From positions 1 through 61,263 of the forward strand of contig NZ_KZ984567.1 in NCBI RefSeq assembly GCF_003574445.1: 61,263 nt of DNA, written 5' to 3'. Below the pieces are notes generated by a model that was not told the DNA's origin, searched no databases, and worked only from the letters and a program-made list of their open reading frames with translations. Origin of the DNA: Streptomyces sp. YIM 130001 (GTDB lineage Bacteria; Actinomycetota; Actinomycetes; Streptomycetales; Streptomycetaceae). Both the position numbers and the translations under genes were made by a program. Every line of letters begins with the position of its first letter. Within the stretch, counting starts at the first letter, position 1. This document shows positions 43,354 through 61,263 of the stretch, in pieces.

Positions 43354-44274
43354 TCATGTACCGGCCGGCGGCGGGGGCCCGGCGACGCCCTTCCCGCCGG
43401 TGGACGTGTCCGCTGCCCCATTGCCCGGTACGTCACGCCGCCGCCAGACAAGCCAGACGCCCAGTACGGCAAGGCCACTCGCCGGCCATGTCGACATACT
43501 CAGCGGCCCTGCGAACAACGGGTCGACGAGACGATCCGAGATGTGGCGGGTCAGCGGCAGGGCGAACTCGTTGAGCGACACATGTGCCGCCACGGCCGCC
43601 CACACCGACCCCGAGGCCAGCCGGACGGCGGCGATCACCGTACCGAGCAGCATGGCGGTCACGACGGCGACAGGTATGCCCAGCAGTACCGGATGGCCCG
43701 GGTAGCTCCCGCCGAGCGCGGTCATCGGCACGTGCCACGCACCCCAGACGGCGCCGCCGATCAGCAGGCCGCGCATTCTGCCGTGGCGCAGCAAGCGAGG
43801 CAATAGATAGCCCTGCCACCCGAGTTCCTCACCGAAGTACAGCGGGAGCGACACCAGTGCGCTCAGCACGAGCGGCGCGATCGTGGCGGGCCCCGGCAGG
43901 CGCTCGGGGAGATACCAGCCGGCGAACGTGGCCAGTGCCAGGCCGGCGGCTGTGAGACAGAGCGGGATCGTGAGCGCGGTCATGGCCCAGCGGATCTCGT
44001 GCCGCCACGGTGTGGCCCTGGTGAGTCCGAGTAACCGCACTGCCTCGCGCGCCCCCAAGTGACGTGCGGTGAGAGCGAAGGCGGTCAGCGCCGGCACCAG
44101 CATCATGAGGATCATGCACACCGCCGCGAGCCGCGGCGTCCCCTGCCCGGGACCGGCCCGGCGGAGACCGTCGAGCCAGAGCGGGGCCATCGCGACCCAC
44201 GCTCCGACAAAACTGATCACCAGGAACAAGGCGAGATCCGTGCGCGAACTACTCGATGTGCGGGTTCGTTCCAT
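43354..44274 (-). CDS. CPBP-family intramembrane metalloprotease
   Basis: A 306-residue protein from ATG 44274 with seven or eight transmembrane segments. The CPBP/Abi catalytic motifs are complete: YFGEELGWQGYLLPRL (EExxxR-type glutamates), GGAVWGAWHVPMT, and AAVAAHVSLNEFALP (the third His/Asn motif). CPBP proteases relate to eukaryotic Rce1 and act in maturation or bacteriocin self-protection. The neighbouring gene toward the NRPS encodes a small secreted protein on the same strand 197 bp upstream, so a processing role is possible but unproven. The open frame extends further upstream without a better start. Confidence 0.85.
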   Translation of the reverse strand: MERTRTSSSSRTDLALFLVISFVGAWVAMAPLWLDGLRRAGPGQGTPRLAAVCMILMMLVPALTAFALTARHLGAREAVRLLGLTRATPWRHEIRWAMTALTIPLCLTAAGLALATFAGWYLPERLPGPATIAPLVLSALVSLPLYFGEELGWQGYLLPRLLRHGRMRGLLIGGAVWGAWHVPMTALGGSYPGHPVLLGIPVAVVTAMLLGTVIAAVRLASGSVWAAVAAHVSLNEFALPLTRHISDRLVDPLFAGPLSMSTWPASGLAVLGVWLVWRRRDVPGNGAADTSTGGKGVAGPPPPAGT

Positions 44275-44471
44275 GGCCGTGACGCTATGAAGCCCGTGGC
44301 GCCCGGGGCGATCGTGCACACTCGTCGGCCCAGGGTGTAGCACGCTCCACCGCACCGGAGGCCGATCGCGGCGCGTTCGCCCGTTGAGCCAGGAGGGAAT
44401 CAGCGCGGGCTCACCATCCTGGCTCGATCTGTCCGTCCGCACGCGACCGAGATGGCCTCGCAGCGCCACGC

Positions 44472-44801
44472 TCAGGGGCGGACGCCACAACGGGACAGCA
44501 GGCAGAGGTTGAAGCCCTGTGTGTTGCTGGGGCCGGCGTTCTGACCACCGGAGGAATGCCCGCCGACCGAACAGGCGGACAGCAGGCAGAAGTTGCCTCC
44601 CTGGACTCCTCGGTACGCGGCCGTGTATGCCCCGGACAGCGTGGGCTCGGCGCCGGGCTGGTTCGATCGCGCTGAGTACGTCGGCGAGCCTGCCGCTTCC
44701 TGCGGTGCGGCCGCTCCGGCGGAGACGGAAGCCGATATCAACAGCGCACCGGTAGCTACGGACACGGCCCCGATTCGCTGGGCTATGGCAGTCATGTTCA
44801 T
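44472..44801 (-). CDS. Small secreted protein with two CLLSxC motifs
   Basis: A 109-residue precursor from an ATG preceded by GGAGTG. Residues 1-31 form a Sec signal peptide ending SVSAGAAA. After a Ser/Pro-rich stretch come two related segments: QGGNFCLLSACSVGG (Cys72, Cys77) and QGFNLCLLSRCGVRP (Cys100, Cys105), separated by a Gly/Ser linker. Each CxxxxC could form a small disulfide loop. The last residues of the protein are the second motif. I do not recognise a family. It is divergent from the NRPS gene, and a perfect inverted repeat lies 24 bp before its start. Confidence 0.75.
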   Translation of the reverse strand: MNMTAIAQRIGAVSVATGALLISASVSAGAAAPQEAAGSPTYSARSNQPGAEPTLSGAYTAAYRGVQGGNFCLLSACSVGGHSSGGQNAGPSNTQGFNLCLLSRCGVRP

Positions 44802-45271
44802 GGGCACTCCAAGACTTTGTGCGGCGAACAGTTCGTCAGGAACTGTTCGGCGCCATAGCCCTGGCGGCTTGGTCGAGTCCTGAACCTCTTGCGCAACGCG
44901 GCTGTGCGCGCCGGCGAACTGCAATGCACCGCCGCCGTCGACTGTGCCCTGCGTCACAGCACCAATCCGGGGCCTTTGTGACAACGAACGACTCATGTGA
45001 AGCCCAATTGGGGCGACATCGAGTCTCCGGAGGTTGCGGACATGCAGGTCCACTCCGTCGTGCAGGGTTCGCAACCGTGACGCAGCGATCCCGGCCCACG
45101 TCGACCGGACCCGGAGCCGGTGCTGCCCCTCGCGCGGATCGGCCGTGCTCCGCCGGTGACGGAGCCGCTCGCGTCAACGGGCCCATACGTTCCGAACTGC
45201 TTGTGCGTCGGCCGCCGACTCTCGACCGCCCGAGCTCGCAGGACTTCGACAGACCACAGAGGTGAGAACGC
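44802..45271. promoter_or_regulatory. Divergent intergenic region before the NRPS
   Basis: A 470-bp region between the small secreted-protein gene and the NRPS start. It contains the inverted repeat 44825..44849. I looked for a Fur/DmdR-type iron box and did not find one. The NRPS GTG is preceded by AGAGGTGAG. Confidence 0.5.
44825..44849. promoter_or_regulatory. Perfect 10-bp inverted repeat, 5-nt spacer (candidate operator)
   Basis: CGAACAGTTC, five bases, GAACTGTTCG. The site is 24 bp from the start codon of the small secreted protein, so it lies in its 5' leader or promoter. Spacing and arm length resemble operators of TetR, MarR or LexA-like dimers. Confidence 0.55.
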
Positions 45272-55731
<10,460 letters not shown>

Positions 55732-55735
<4 letters not shown>

Positions 55736-55938
55736 CCAACCCCTTCGACGACCCCCAGACCCACCACCGCGTCGTCGTCAACGACGAGGGCCAGCACGCC
55801 CTGTGGCCGTCGTTCGCCGAGGTGCCCGCAGGCTGGGAGGCCGTATTCGGCCCGGCCGAGCAAGCCGCATGCCTGGAGTATGTCGAGCTGCACTGGACCG
55901 ACCTCACGCCCAAGAGCGCCCGCGTCGCCGTGGCCTGA
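55732..55938 (+). CDS. MbtH-like protein
   Basis: A 68-residue MbtH protein: TNPFDDP at the start, then RVVVNDEGQHALWPSFAEVP, and CLEYVELHWTDLTPKSAR with the invariant Trp residues. MbtH proteins bind NRPS adenylation domains and support their folding and activity. The GTG start overlaps the NRPS stop (GTGA) after AAGGAG, so it is made with the enzyme it serves. Confidence 0.95.
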
Positions 55939-55973
55939 CGCCCCGACCCGATTCACCATGACGAAAGGCAGCG

Positions 55974-56984
55974 ATGACGCAACGGCAGAACGAGCCCGCG
56001 ATATGTGCCGAGGGGATCACCAAGGCCTTCGGAAGCAAGCAGGCTCTCGCCGGCGTGGACCTCGAAGCGGCCCCCGGCACCGTGCTGGGGGTGTTGGGCC
56101 CCAACGGCGCGGGCAAGACCACGACCGTGCGGGTGCTGTCCACGCTGCTACGGGCCGACAGCGGCCGAGCCCGGGTCGCCGGGCACGACGTAATCCTCGA
56201 GCCGGAAAGCGTGCGGCAAAAGCTCGGCCTGTCCGGGCAGTACGCCGCCGTGGACGAGAAGCTCACGGGCCGGGAGAATCTCTACCTCGTGGCCCGGTTG
56301 TACGGGATGGGCCGGCACGCGGCCCGGCGCCGGGCACGCCAACTGCTCGGCAGCTTCGACCTCCAGGACGCTGCCGACCGCCTCAGCGGCACCTACTCCG
56401 GCGGCATGCGCCGCCGCCTCGACCTCGCGGGTGCCCTCGTCGCCCGCCCGGCCGTCGTCGTCCTCGACGAGCCCACCACGGGCCTGGACCCGCGCGGTCG
56501 CGCCGACACCTGGGCCTCCATCCAGGAACTCGTGGCGTCCGGCACCACCGTGCTCCTGACCACGCAATACCTTGAAGAGGCCGACCAGTTGGCAGACAAC
56601 ATCGCCGTCATCGAGGGCGGCAGGGTCATCGCCAGCGGCACCGCGGCCCAACTAAAGGCACGCGTAGGCGGCGAGCGCCTGTCCCTGACGGTTCCCGACC
56701 CACACCTGCGGACGACGGCAGGTGAGATCCTGGGCTCCCTGGGGCACCACGTCCCCACCCTTGACGCCCGCACAGGGCAGTTCACCGTCGCCTCCGACCA
56801 CGGCGCCGGGAGCCTCGAGTACGCCCTCGGTTGCCTGCGGCTGGCCGACATCGCGGTGCGGGACGTGGGACTGGCTCCGCCCACGCTCGACGACGCCTTC
56901 CTGTCCCTGACCGGCCAGTCGCAGACAGCGTCGGAACCCGCGTCCCGCGGCACCGCCCACCGCACTCCGGAACGGGCCCGATGA
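55974..56984 (+). CDS. ABC transporter ATP-binding protein, DrrA type
   Basis: A 336-residue ATPase. Walker A is LGPNGAGKTTTVRVLSTLL, the signature is GTYSGGMRRRLDLAGALVAR, Walker B is VVVLDEPTTGLDPRGRADTW, and the H-loop region is TTQYLEEADQLADNIAV. A C-terminal extension of about 100 residues, ending with a conserved LDDAFLSLTG, is typical of DrrA/daunorubicin-resistance ATPases. It powers export with the permease that overlaps it by ATGA. It follows MbtH by 35 bp and most likely exports the NRPS product. Confidence 0.92.
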   Translation: MTQRQNEPAICAEGITKAFGSKQALAGVDLEAAPGTVLGVLGPNGAGKTTTVRVLSTLLRADSGRARVAGHDVILEPESVRQKLGLSGQYAAVDEKLTGRENLYLVARLYGMGRHAARRRARQLLGSFDLQDAADRLSGTYSGGMRRRLDLAGALVARPAVVVLDEPTTGLDPRGRADTWASIQELVASGTTVLLTTQYLEEADQLADNIAVIEGGRVIASGTAAQLKARVGGERLSLTVPDPHLRTTAGEILGSLGHHVPTLDARTGQFTVASDHGAGSLEYALGCLRLADIAVRDVGLAPPTLDDAFLSLTGQSQTASEPASRGTAHRTPERAR

Positions 56985-57781
56985 GCCACCGCCGAAGGCT
57001 CGCGCGAGACGCCTCCATCCTGGCTTGGCGCAACCTGCTCAATTTGCGCCGCACCCCAGGTTCAGTGATCGCCGCGCTCGTACAGCCGGTCATGTTCGTT
57101 CTGCTGCTGGCCTACGTCTTCGGCGGCAGCCTCGGCGGAGCCGACTACCGGACGTTCCTGATGGGAGGCATCTTCGCCCAAGCCGTTACGTTCAACGCCG
57201 CGTTCACCGCACTGGGCCTCGCCAACGACATGGACAAGGGAATCGTGGACCGCTTCCGCTCCCTGCCCATGCCACGCATGGCAGTGCTTCTCGGCCGAAC
57301 GATGTCGGACCTGGTCATGAGCAGCGTGACCCTGACCGTCACCACACTGTGCGGCCTGCTGGTCGGTTGGCGTATCGGTGGCTCCGTCACCGACGCCTTC
57401 TTCGGCTATCTCCTCGTCCTGCTCTTCGCCTTCGCCATGTCCTGGGTAGGTGCGGCGATCGGGCTCCTGGCCCGCAGCGTGGAAGTCGCCCAGAGCGCCG
57501 GCCTCATCTGGCTCTTCCCCGTCACCTTCGTCTCGTCCGCCTTCGTCTCCACTCACACGATGCCCGGCCCGCTGCGCGTCGTGGCGGAATGGAATCCGGT
57601 CTCGGCAACCGCCACAGCCGTGCGGCGACTTCTCGGCAACCCACCACCTGACGGCATGCCGATCAGCAGCGCCTGGCCCGTCGTCCACGCGCTGCCGTAC
57701 GCACTCGGCTGCGCCTGTCTCATCACAGCGGCATTCATGGCGGTCTCCCTCGCCCGCTTCCGCAGGGTGGCCTTGCGATGA
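56981..57781 (+). CDS. ABC-2 type permease, DrrB type
   Basis: A 266-residue integral membrane protein with six predicted spans. NLLNLRRTPGSVIAALVQPV opens the ABC-2 domain, and MDKGIVDRFRSLPMPRMAVL and EWNPVSATATAVRRLLG are characteristic DrrB blocks. It is the membrane partner of the ATPase at 55974, with an ATGA overlap. Probably secretes the nonribosomal peptide and gives self-resistance. Confidence 0.92.
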   Translation: MSHRRRLARDASILAWRNLLNLRRTPGSVIAALVQPVMFVLLLAYVFGGSLGGADYRTFLMGGIFAQAVTFNAAFTALGLANDMDKGIVDRFRSLPMPRMAVLLGRTMSDLVMSSVTLTVTTLCGLLVGWRIGGSVTDAFFGYLLVLLFAFAMSWVGAAIGLLARSVEVAQSAGLIWLFPVTFVSSAFVSTHTMPGPLRVVAEWNPVSATATAVRRLLGNPPPDGMPISSAWPVVHALPYALGCACLITAAFMAVSLARFRRVALR

Positions 57782-58110
57782 GGACGGCAGGAGGGATCTC
57801 CGTATCGGCGCCGGCAAGTCAAGACCGGCAAGCTCGGCCCCGATACGCGGATCGGCGCCCCCCTAGTTGGTGCGGAGTGCGCTGCAGTTCCCGCCGTAAG
57901 GACCTGGAGAAGGCAGGCACCGGAGGTGTGCGAGGTATGGACGCGTGCGGCGTACCAGGCGCGGCAGTCCTCCTGTATTGCGCGGCCGGTCGTTGAGACG
58001 GGCGATCCGGGTGGAGCACGAACGGGGAGTGTCTTCCTGGCACTGCCGGGGAGTCGGGGCACCCGTCGGGCCCCTACTCGTCCCATCCGCAGACGCGCAC
58101 CCTCCGCCCT
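57782..58110. other. Intergenic region, end of NRPS operon
   Basis: About 330 bp with no supported gene. CGTATCGG at 57801 and CCGATACG at 57840..57847 could pair across 31 bases as a weak terminator. Confidence 0.4.
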
Positions 58111-58959
58111 TCACCGAGGCCTGTAGGTGGTGATCAGGACCGAGACGGTGATGCCGTCCCGAAGGAGTCCTCGATGATGGAGGTCTCGGTGGTCGAGGTG
58201 TCGCGCGCTGGGGGTCATCCCCACGAGATGCGTGGTTTCCTGCCTGGTCAAAGCGGTGGTGTACTCGACGTGCCGGGTGTCGACGGCTTCGAAGAAGGGG
58301 CCCAGTGCCCGGTCCAGACGCTGTTCCTTGCGCGGGTCGATCGAGACCATCTCGGGCACCTGGCTCCGGAGTTCGGCCATGTGCTGGTGGTGGGGCCGGA
58401 CCACGATCAAGTGGCCGGACCCGCGAAGCACGCGGTGGAATTCGGACGGGTTGCGCGGTGCGAACACGTTCAGCACGACGTCGGCTGTCTGGTCCACCAG
58501 CGGGAAGAGCCGGAAGATGTCGCAGCTCGCCGCAGCGGCTCGCTCATGGGAGCGCGCAGCCGAGCGCAGCGCCCGCACCGACGCGTCCAGCCCCAGTCCC
58601 CGTGCGCTGGGGGACTGATCGAGTACGTCGGCCAAGTAGTAGCCGGTGCCGCAGCCGACGTCCACGACCGTGCCTCGGGCCGGAAGGACGTCAGCTGTCA
58701 GGCGGGCCAGGGCTCGGCTGAGCGGTTCGTACTTGCCGGTGGCGAGAAACTGGTTCCGGGCCTGCACCATTGCGGCGTCATCGCCGCTGATGGCGCGAGT
58801 GCCGGTCAGGAGGCTGACGTAGCCCTGGCGGGCGATGTTGAAGGTGTGGCCCCTCGGGCAGCGCAGTGCGCCGGGGGCGGGCCGGAGCCCTGCACTGCAC
58901 GTCGGGCAGCGCAGGGAATCGAGAAGTGGCATGAGGGCAGCGGGAAACACGGCAGGCAC
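58111..58959 (-). CDS. RlmA/TlrB-type 23S rRNA (guanine-N1) methyltransferase
   Basis: A 282-residue protein from GTG 58959, with AGGAG 7 bp away; an ATG frame extends to 59007 without a ribosome site. The N-terminal zinc ribbon is RCPTCSAGLRPAPGALRCPR followed by GHTFNIARQGYVSLL. The SAM fold is TVVDVGCGTGYYLADVLDQS, followed by GLGLDASVRALRSAA and VVLNVFAPRNPSEFHRVL. RlmA methylates G745 or G748 of 23S rRNA; the TlrB branch in actinomycetes gives macrolide (tylosin-type) resistance. It converges on the NRPS operon and could be a resistance gene or a housekeeping paralogue. Confidence 0.85.
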   Translation of the reverse strand: MPAVFPAALMPLLDSLRCPTCSAGLRPAPGALRCPRGHTFNIARQGYVSLLTGTRAISGDDAAMVQARNQFLATGKYEPLSRALARLTADVLPARGTVVDVGCGTGYYLADVLDQSPSARGLGLDASVRALRSAARSHERAAAASCDIFRLFPLVDQTADVVLNVFAPRNPSEFHRVLRGSGHLIVVRPHHQHMAELRSQVPEMVSIDPRKEQRLDRALGPFFEAVDTRHVEYTTALTRQETTHLVGMTPSARHLDHRDLHHRGLLRDGITVSVLITTYRPR

Positions 58960-59336
58960 GAGGCGCTCCTGGCATCGGCGAGGAAAGGGGACCGTGCCTG
59001 CAAGCACCCTCGGGGATCCGCCGTTCGAGAAGAGGAACGGTGACGGGCGTACGGCCGCTGTGGAAGAAGCGGCTCAGTGAGGGCTGATGAACTGGCAGGC
59101 ACACGTACGAGGGCGACGCCGCTGCGTCGCCCTCGATCGCCTCGCGATTACAGGCCCTGGTCGGCCGTGGTCCTCATGTCCACACCCTACGTCGCCCGTC
59201 ACGGTGCTGTTGCTCGGCAGCAGGGCGGCACTGTCTCATCGGTGCAGCCGTGCGCGTGGGTGGACGCCGCCGACAGGGCTCGGACGACATGGAGAATCCG
59301 CCTGCTGCCCCTTCGGTTGTGCTGACACCCTGGGGC
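58960..59336. other. Intergenic region
   Basis: No gene is supported between the divergent methyltransferase and kinase genes, apart from a possible upstream start of the kinase at 59289. Confidence 0.4.
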
Positions 59337-59888
59337 ATGACCACTGCCGATGTGCCGCACTGTCTGCTCGTGACCGGGATGCCGGGAGCCGGGAAGTCGA
59401 CCGTGACCAGGCTCGTCGCTGAGCGGCTGCCGCGTTCTGCCCGGCTCGGCGGCGATGAGCTCAACAAGATGATTGTCAGCGGCTTCGTCTGGGCCCTGGG
59501 CGAGCCTGCCGACGAAGCAGCCCGCCAAGTCGCGCTGTTGCACCGCAACCTGTGTTCGCTTGCGAACAACTTTGCCGACGCCGGCTTCACCTGCCTGATC
59601 GATGCGATGGTCCCCTCCCGCGCGAAGCTGGACTTCTTCCTCAGCCTCCTCACGCCGCACCCGGTCCTTCTCGTGGTCCTCTCACCGGGCATCGAGGTCT
59701 GCCGGTACCGCAACACCATCCGGGATCCACGCGACCGGTTCGACTTCGACGGTTACGAAGCCCTGGACAACGACATGAAGCGGGAGTTCGGTGACGCCGG
59801 CTGGTGGTTCGACACCTCGACCCTCACTCCTGACCAGACCGCAGATCGCATCGTGCGCGATGCGCACCGACGTGCCCTGGTGTACTGA
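59337..59888 (+). CDS. P-loop kinase / AAA-family ATP-binding protein
   Basis: About 183 residues from ATG 59337, or 199 from ATG 59289. Walker A is LLVTGMPGAGKSTVTRLVAE. FTCLIDAMVPSRAKLDFFLS and LLVVLSPGIEVCRYRNTIRD follow, with an Arg-rich lid, as in small nucleoside/antibiotic kinases of the AAA_33 and chloramphenicol-phosphotransferase type. Substrate unknown. It stands alone and divergent from the methyltransferase gene. A resistance kinase role is possible but not indicated by any specific residue I could identify. Confidence 0.75.
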   Translation: MTTADVPHCLLVTGMPGAGKSTVTRLVAERLPRSARLGGDELNKMIVSGFVWALGEPADEAARQVALLHRNLCSLANNFADAGFTCLIDAMVPSRAKLDFFLSLLTPHPVLLVVLSPGIEVCRYRNTIRDPRDRFDFDGYEALDNDMKREFGDAGWWFDTSTLTPDQTADRIVRDAHRRALVY

Positions 59889-59921
59889 CCGCAGTCCGTC
59901 TGACGTCGGACACTGCTCCGT

Positions 59922-59989
59922 TTCCGGCGTCACCCGACTTCCGGCGTCACGCAACTTCCGGCGTCACCCGACTTCCGGCGTCAAGCGCA
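59922..59989. repeat. 17-bp tandem repeat, four copies
   Basis: TTCCGGCGTCACCCGAC and three slightly varied copies in perfect 17-bp register, 34 bp after the kinase stop. The last copy differs at its end. Not coding as far as I can see. Confidence 0.9.
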
Positions 59990-60267
59990 GGGCCGTGGGC
60001 AACAGCTCGTGTTCGACGATGACGGCTTGGTTCGTCGACTCTTCCGCAGTGCACCGACCGCCCCCAACCCGTCGCGCACGCTTGCCTCTTGGCACACGGA
60101 GCCGTTTTCCGCGCACATCAGCGCGAGCCCCTCCCCCGCCGCGCTGGTCGGACGGCACGGAAGAATCTCGATGCGGGCGAGTGGCGTCCGTCTCCGCGCC
60201 TGCCGGCACTGCACCCACGTGGTGGCCGCCGCCCCTCAGGGAGCGACCACCACGGACCGGCACGTGA
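59990..60267. other. Intergenic region
   Basis: No gene supported between the 17-bp repeats and the glycosidase-like stop codon. Confidence 0.4.
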
Positions 60268-61263
60268 TCAGCCGGCTTCGGTGACCGTGATGTCCCGCCA
60301 GTCGGCCGTGCCCGACTGGTCGCGTACGCCGATGGCGCCACTCGGGAAGGAACAGTCGCGGTCGGTGTACTCGAAGGCCACCGACTCGGCGTCGGAATCC
60401 GAGGGGTGCCCCGTGACCTTGATGTCACACCCGACGACGTCCACCGTGAGCCGGTACCACTCGCCGGCCTTCAGCCCGCCCGGGATGCCGGCCTTTTCGA
60501 ACTGCTGCCAACTGCCGTCCTGCTTGCCGAGCACGATGTTCTTCGACGTGACGCCGACGTAGTAGCCGTCGTGGGCGTCTGCCCCCGTGCGTGGGTCGGA
60601 TGCCCGGACGAGGAACCCGCCCTGAGCGCCACTGTCGATGCGCACATCGCCTTCGAGGCGGTAGTCGGTCCACCGCGTGGAGCCCGCGAGCGCCTTGTTC
60701 CCGCCGTCGCCTCCGCAGGCCTCGGAGAGGACGCCGTCGGCGGCCTCCCAGCAGCCGCCGTAGTCGATCCAGCCGGAGGTGTCGTCGGTGAACTCGCTCT
60801 GGAAAGGCAGGACTCCGCTGTTCGTCACGCCCGTTGCGGCCATGCAGCCCGTCGGGCCGGAGGCGGTGGCGGTGGTGAAGCGGACGGATTCGCCCGTGTG
60901 GTCGAGGAGTAGATGCGGGCTGTAACTGGCGCTGCACTCCGCTTCCGGATCGGACACCGGCTTGAACGGCGCCGGCATCCACGACCAGTCCCCCGCGCTG
61001 TCCGCATCCTTCACGAACAGTGCCTGCCGGTCCTCGGGGGTGAACTCGTTCCCGTCGGTGTAGCGGGTCCGCATCCCTGACAGGATCAGCTGTCCGTCGG
61101 GTCCCCCGGCCGGGCTCCACACGACATAGGGGCTGCTGCCGAGGTACCTGCCGTCGGAGGTGACGGCCTTGTCGCCCAGGTCCGAGGGGCCTTCACCCCA
61201 GGTAGTGCCGCCGTCCGTCGAAGTCTTCGTGTACGCCTCGCAGTTGTGCCCCTCGCCGCAGAT
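60268..61263 (-). CDS. BNR-repeat glycosidase-like protein, C-terminal part (runs off the window)
   Basis: The open frame enters from the right edge and ends at 60268, giving 331 residues of the C terminus. Close to the edge an Asp-box (STDGGTTWGE) marks a sialidase-type beta-propeller, with YVVWSPAGGPDGQLILSG next. From about PFQSEFTDDTSGWIDYGGCW to the end is a concanavalin-like domain of the DUF1080 kind: DYRLEGDVRIDSGAQGGFLV, DAHDGYYVGV, and a final DWRDITVTEAG. Conserved Cys pairs suit a secreted protein. It probably acts on glycans outside the cell. The N terminus, signal peptide and catalytic residues are outside the window. Confidence 0.75.
   Translation of the reverse strand: MCGEGHNCEAYTKTSTDGGTTWGEGPSDLGDKAVTSDGRYLGSSPYVVWSPAGGPDGQLILSGMRTRYTDGNEFTPEDRQALFVKDADSAGDWSWMPAPFKPVSDPEAECSASYSPHLLLDHTGESVRFTTATASGPTGCMAATGVTNSGVLPFQSEFTDDTSGWIDYGGCWEAADGVLSEACGGDGGNKALAGSTRWTDYRLEGDVRIDSGAQGGFLVRASDPRTGADAHDGYYVGVTSKNIVLGKQDGSWQQFEKAGIPGGLKAGEWYRLTVDVVGCDIKVTGHPSDSDAESVAFEYTDRDCSFPSGAIGVRDQSGTADWRDITVTEAG

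Noticed and set aside
44802..45271. Iron box (Fur/DmdR-type) before the NRPS, to support a siderophore
   Set aside because: No 19-bp TTAGGTTAGGCTAACCTAA-like site was seen.
59922..59989. 17-bp repeats considered as a CRISPR array
   Set aside because: The copies are directly adjacent with no spacer sequence.

Overview
The window is actinomycete DNA, most likely Streptomyces. Base composition is very GC-rich with strong C/G third positions, many gene pairs overlap by ATGA or GTGA, and typical Streptomyces families are present: a LitR/LitS carotenoid locus, AfsA and gamma-butyrolactone-receptor relatives, Tap-like telomere-associated protein, DrrAB-type exporter and MbtH. The mix of IS remnants, broken genes and secondary-metabolism genes suggests an accessory chromosome arm or a linear plasmid. 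No telomere is visible.

Layout. 0.1-7 kb is a decayed region: an ISAs1-family element with a two-frameshift transposase, a second 337-bp copy of its right end, two related polytopic membrane proteins carrying duplicated HxxEH motifs, a TetR-type gamma-butyrolactone-receptor-like gene cut at its N terminus exactly where the IS fragment ends, an IS701-like gene, a wrecked AfsA-type butenolide synthase gene, and two small membrane-protein genes. 7-13.5 kb carries a Tap-like gene with a broken Tpg-sized partner, a long gene-poor stretch, a DUF218 membrane protein and a secreted protein. 14-24 kb starts with an IS110 remnant and continues with a CoA-linked metabolic cluster: enoyl-CoA hydratase, acyl-CoA ligase and MDR oxidoreductase in one translationally coupled operon, an HTH-TPR regulator, then HMG-CoA synthase and HMG-CoA reductase. 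24-27 kb holds a secreted tripeptidyl-aminopeptidase-like hydrolase and the remnant of a Cas7/DevR-type CRISPR gene.

27-41 kb is a light-responsive carotenoid locus: SDR-DUF2867 protein, photolyase, crtE-crtI-crtB-Rieske protein on the plus strand, convergent crtY-crtT-crtU on the minus strand, and divergent litR (B12-binding MerR repressor) and litS (ECF sigma factor). GGPP made by CrtE is condensed by CrtB, desaturated by CrtI, cyclised by CrtY and aromatised by CrtU to an isorenieratene-type pigment. LitR and LitS couple this to light, and photolyase is part of the same response.

41-61 kb: a secreted lipase-like hydrolase, a membrane protein/HTH pair, a CPBP protease, a small secreted protein with two CLLSxC motifs, and divergent from it a three-module NRPS (C-A-T x3 plus thioesterase) in an operon with MbtH and a DrrAB exporter. 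An RlmA/TlrB-type 23S rRNA methyltransferase, a P-loop kinase and a truncated BNR-repeat secreted glycosidase-like gene follow. The three adenylation domains look nearly identical in their pocket residues, so the product probably contains three copies of one amino acid.

All identifications were made by reading translations and motifs by eye. No database search was possible.
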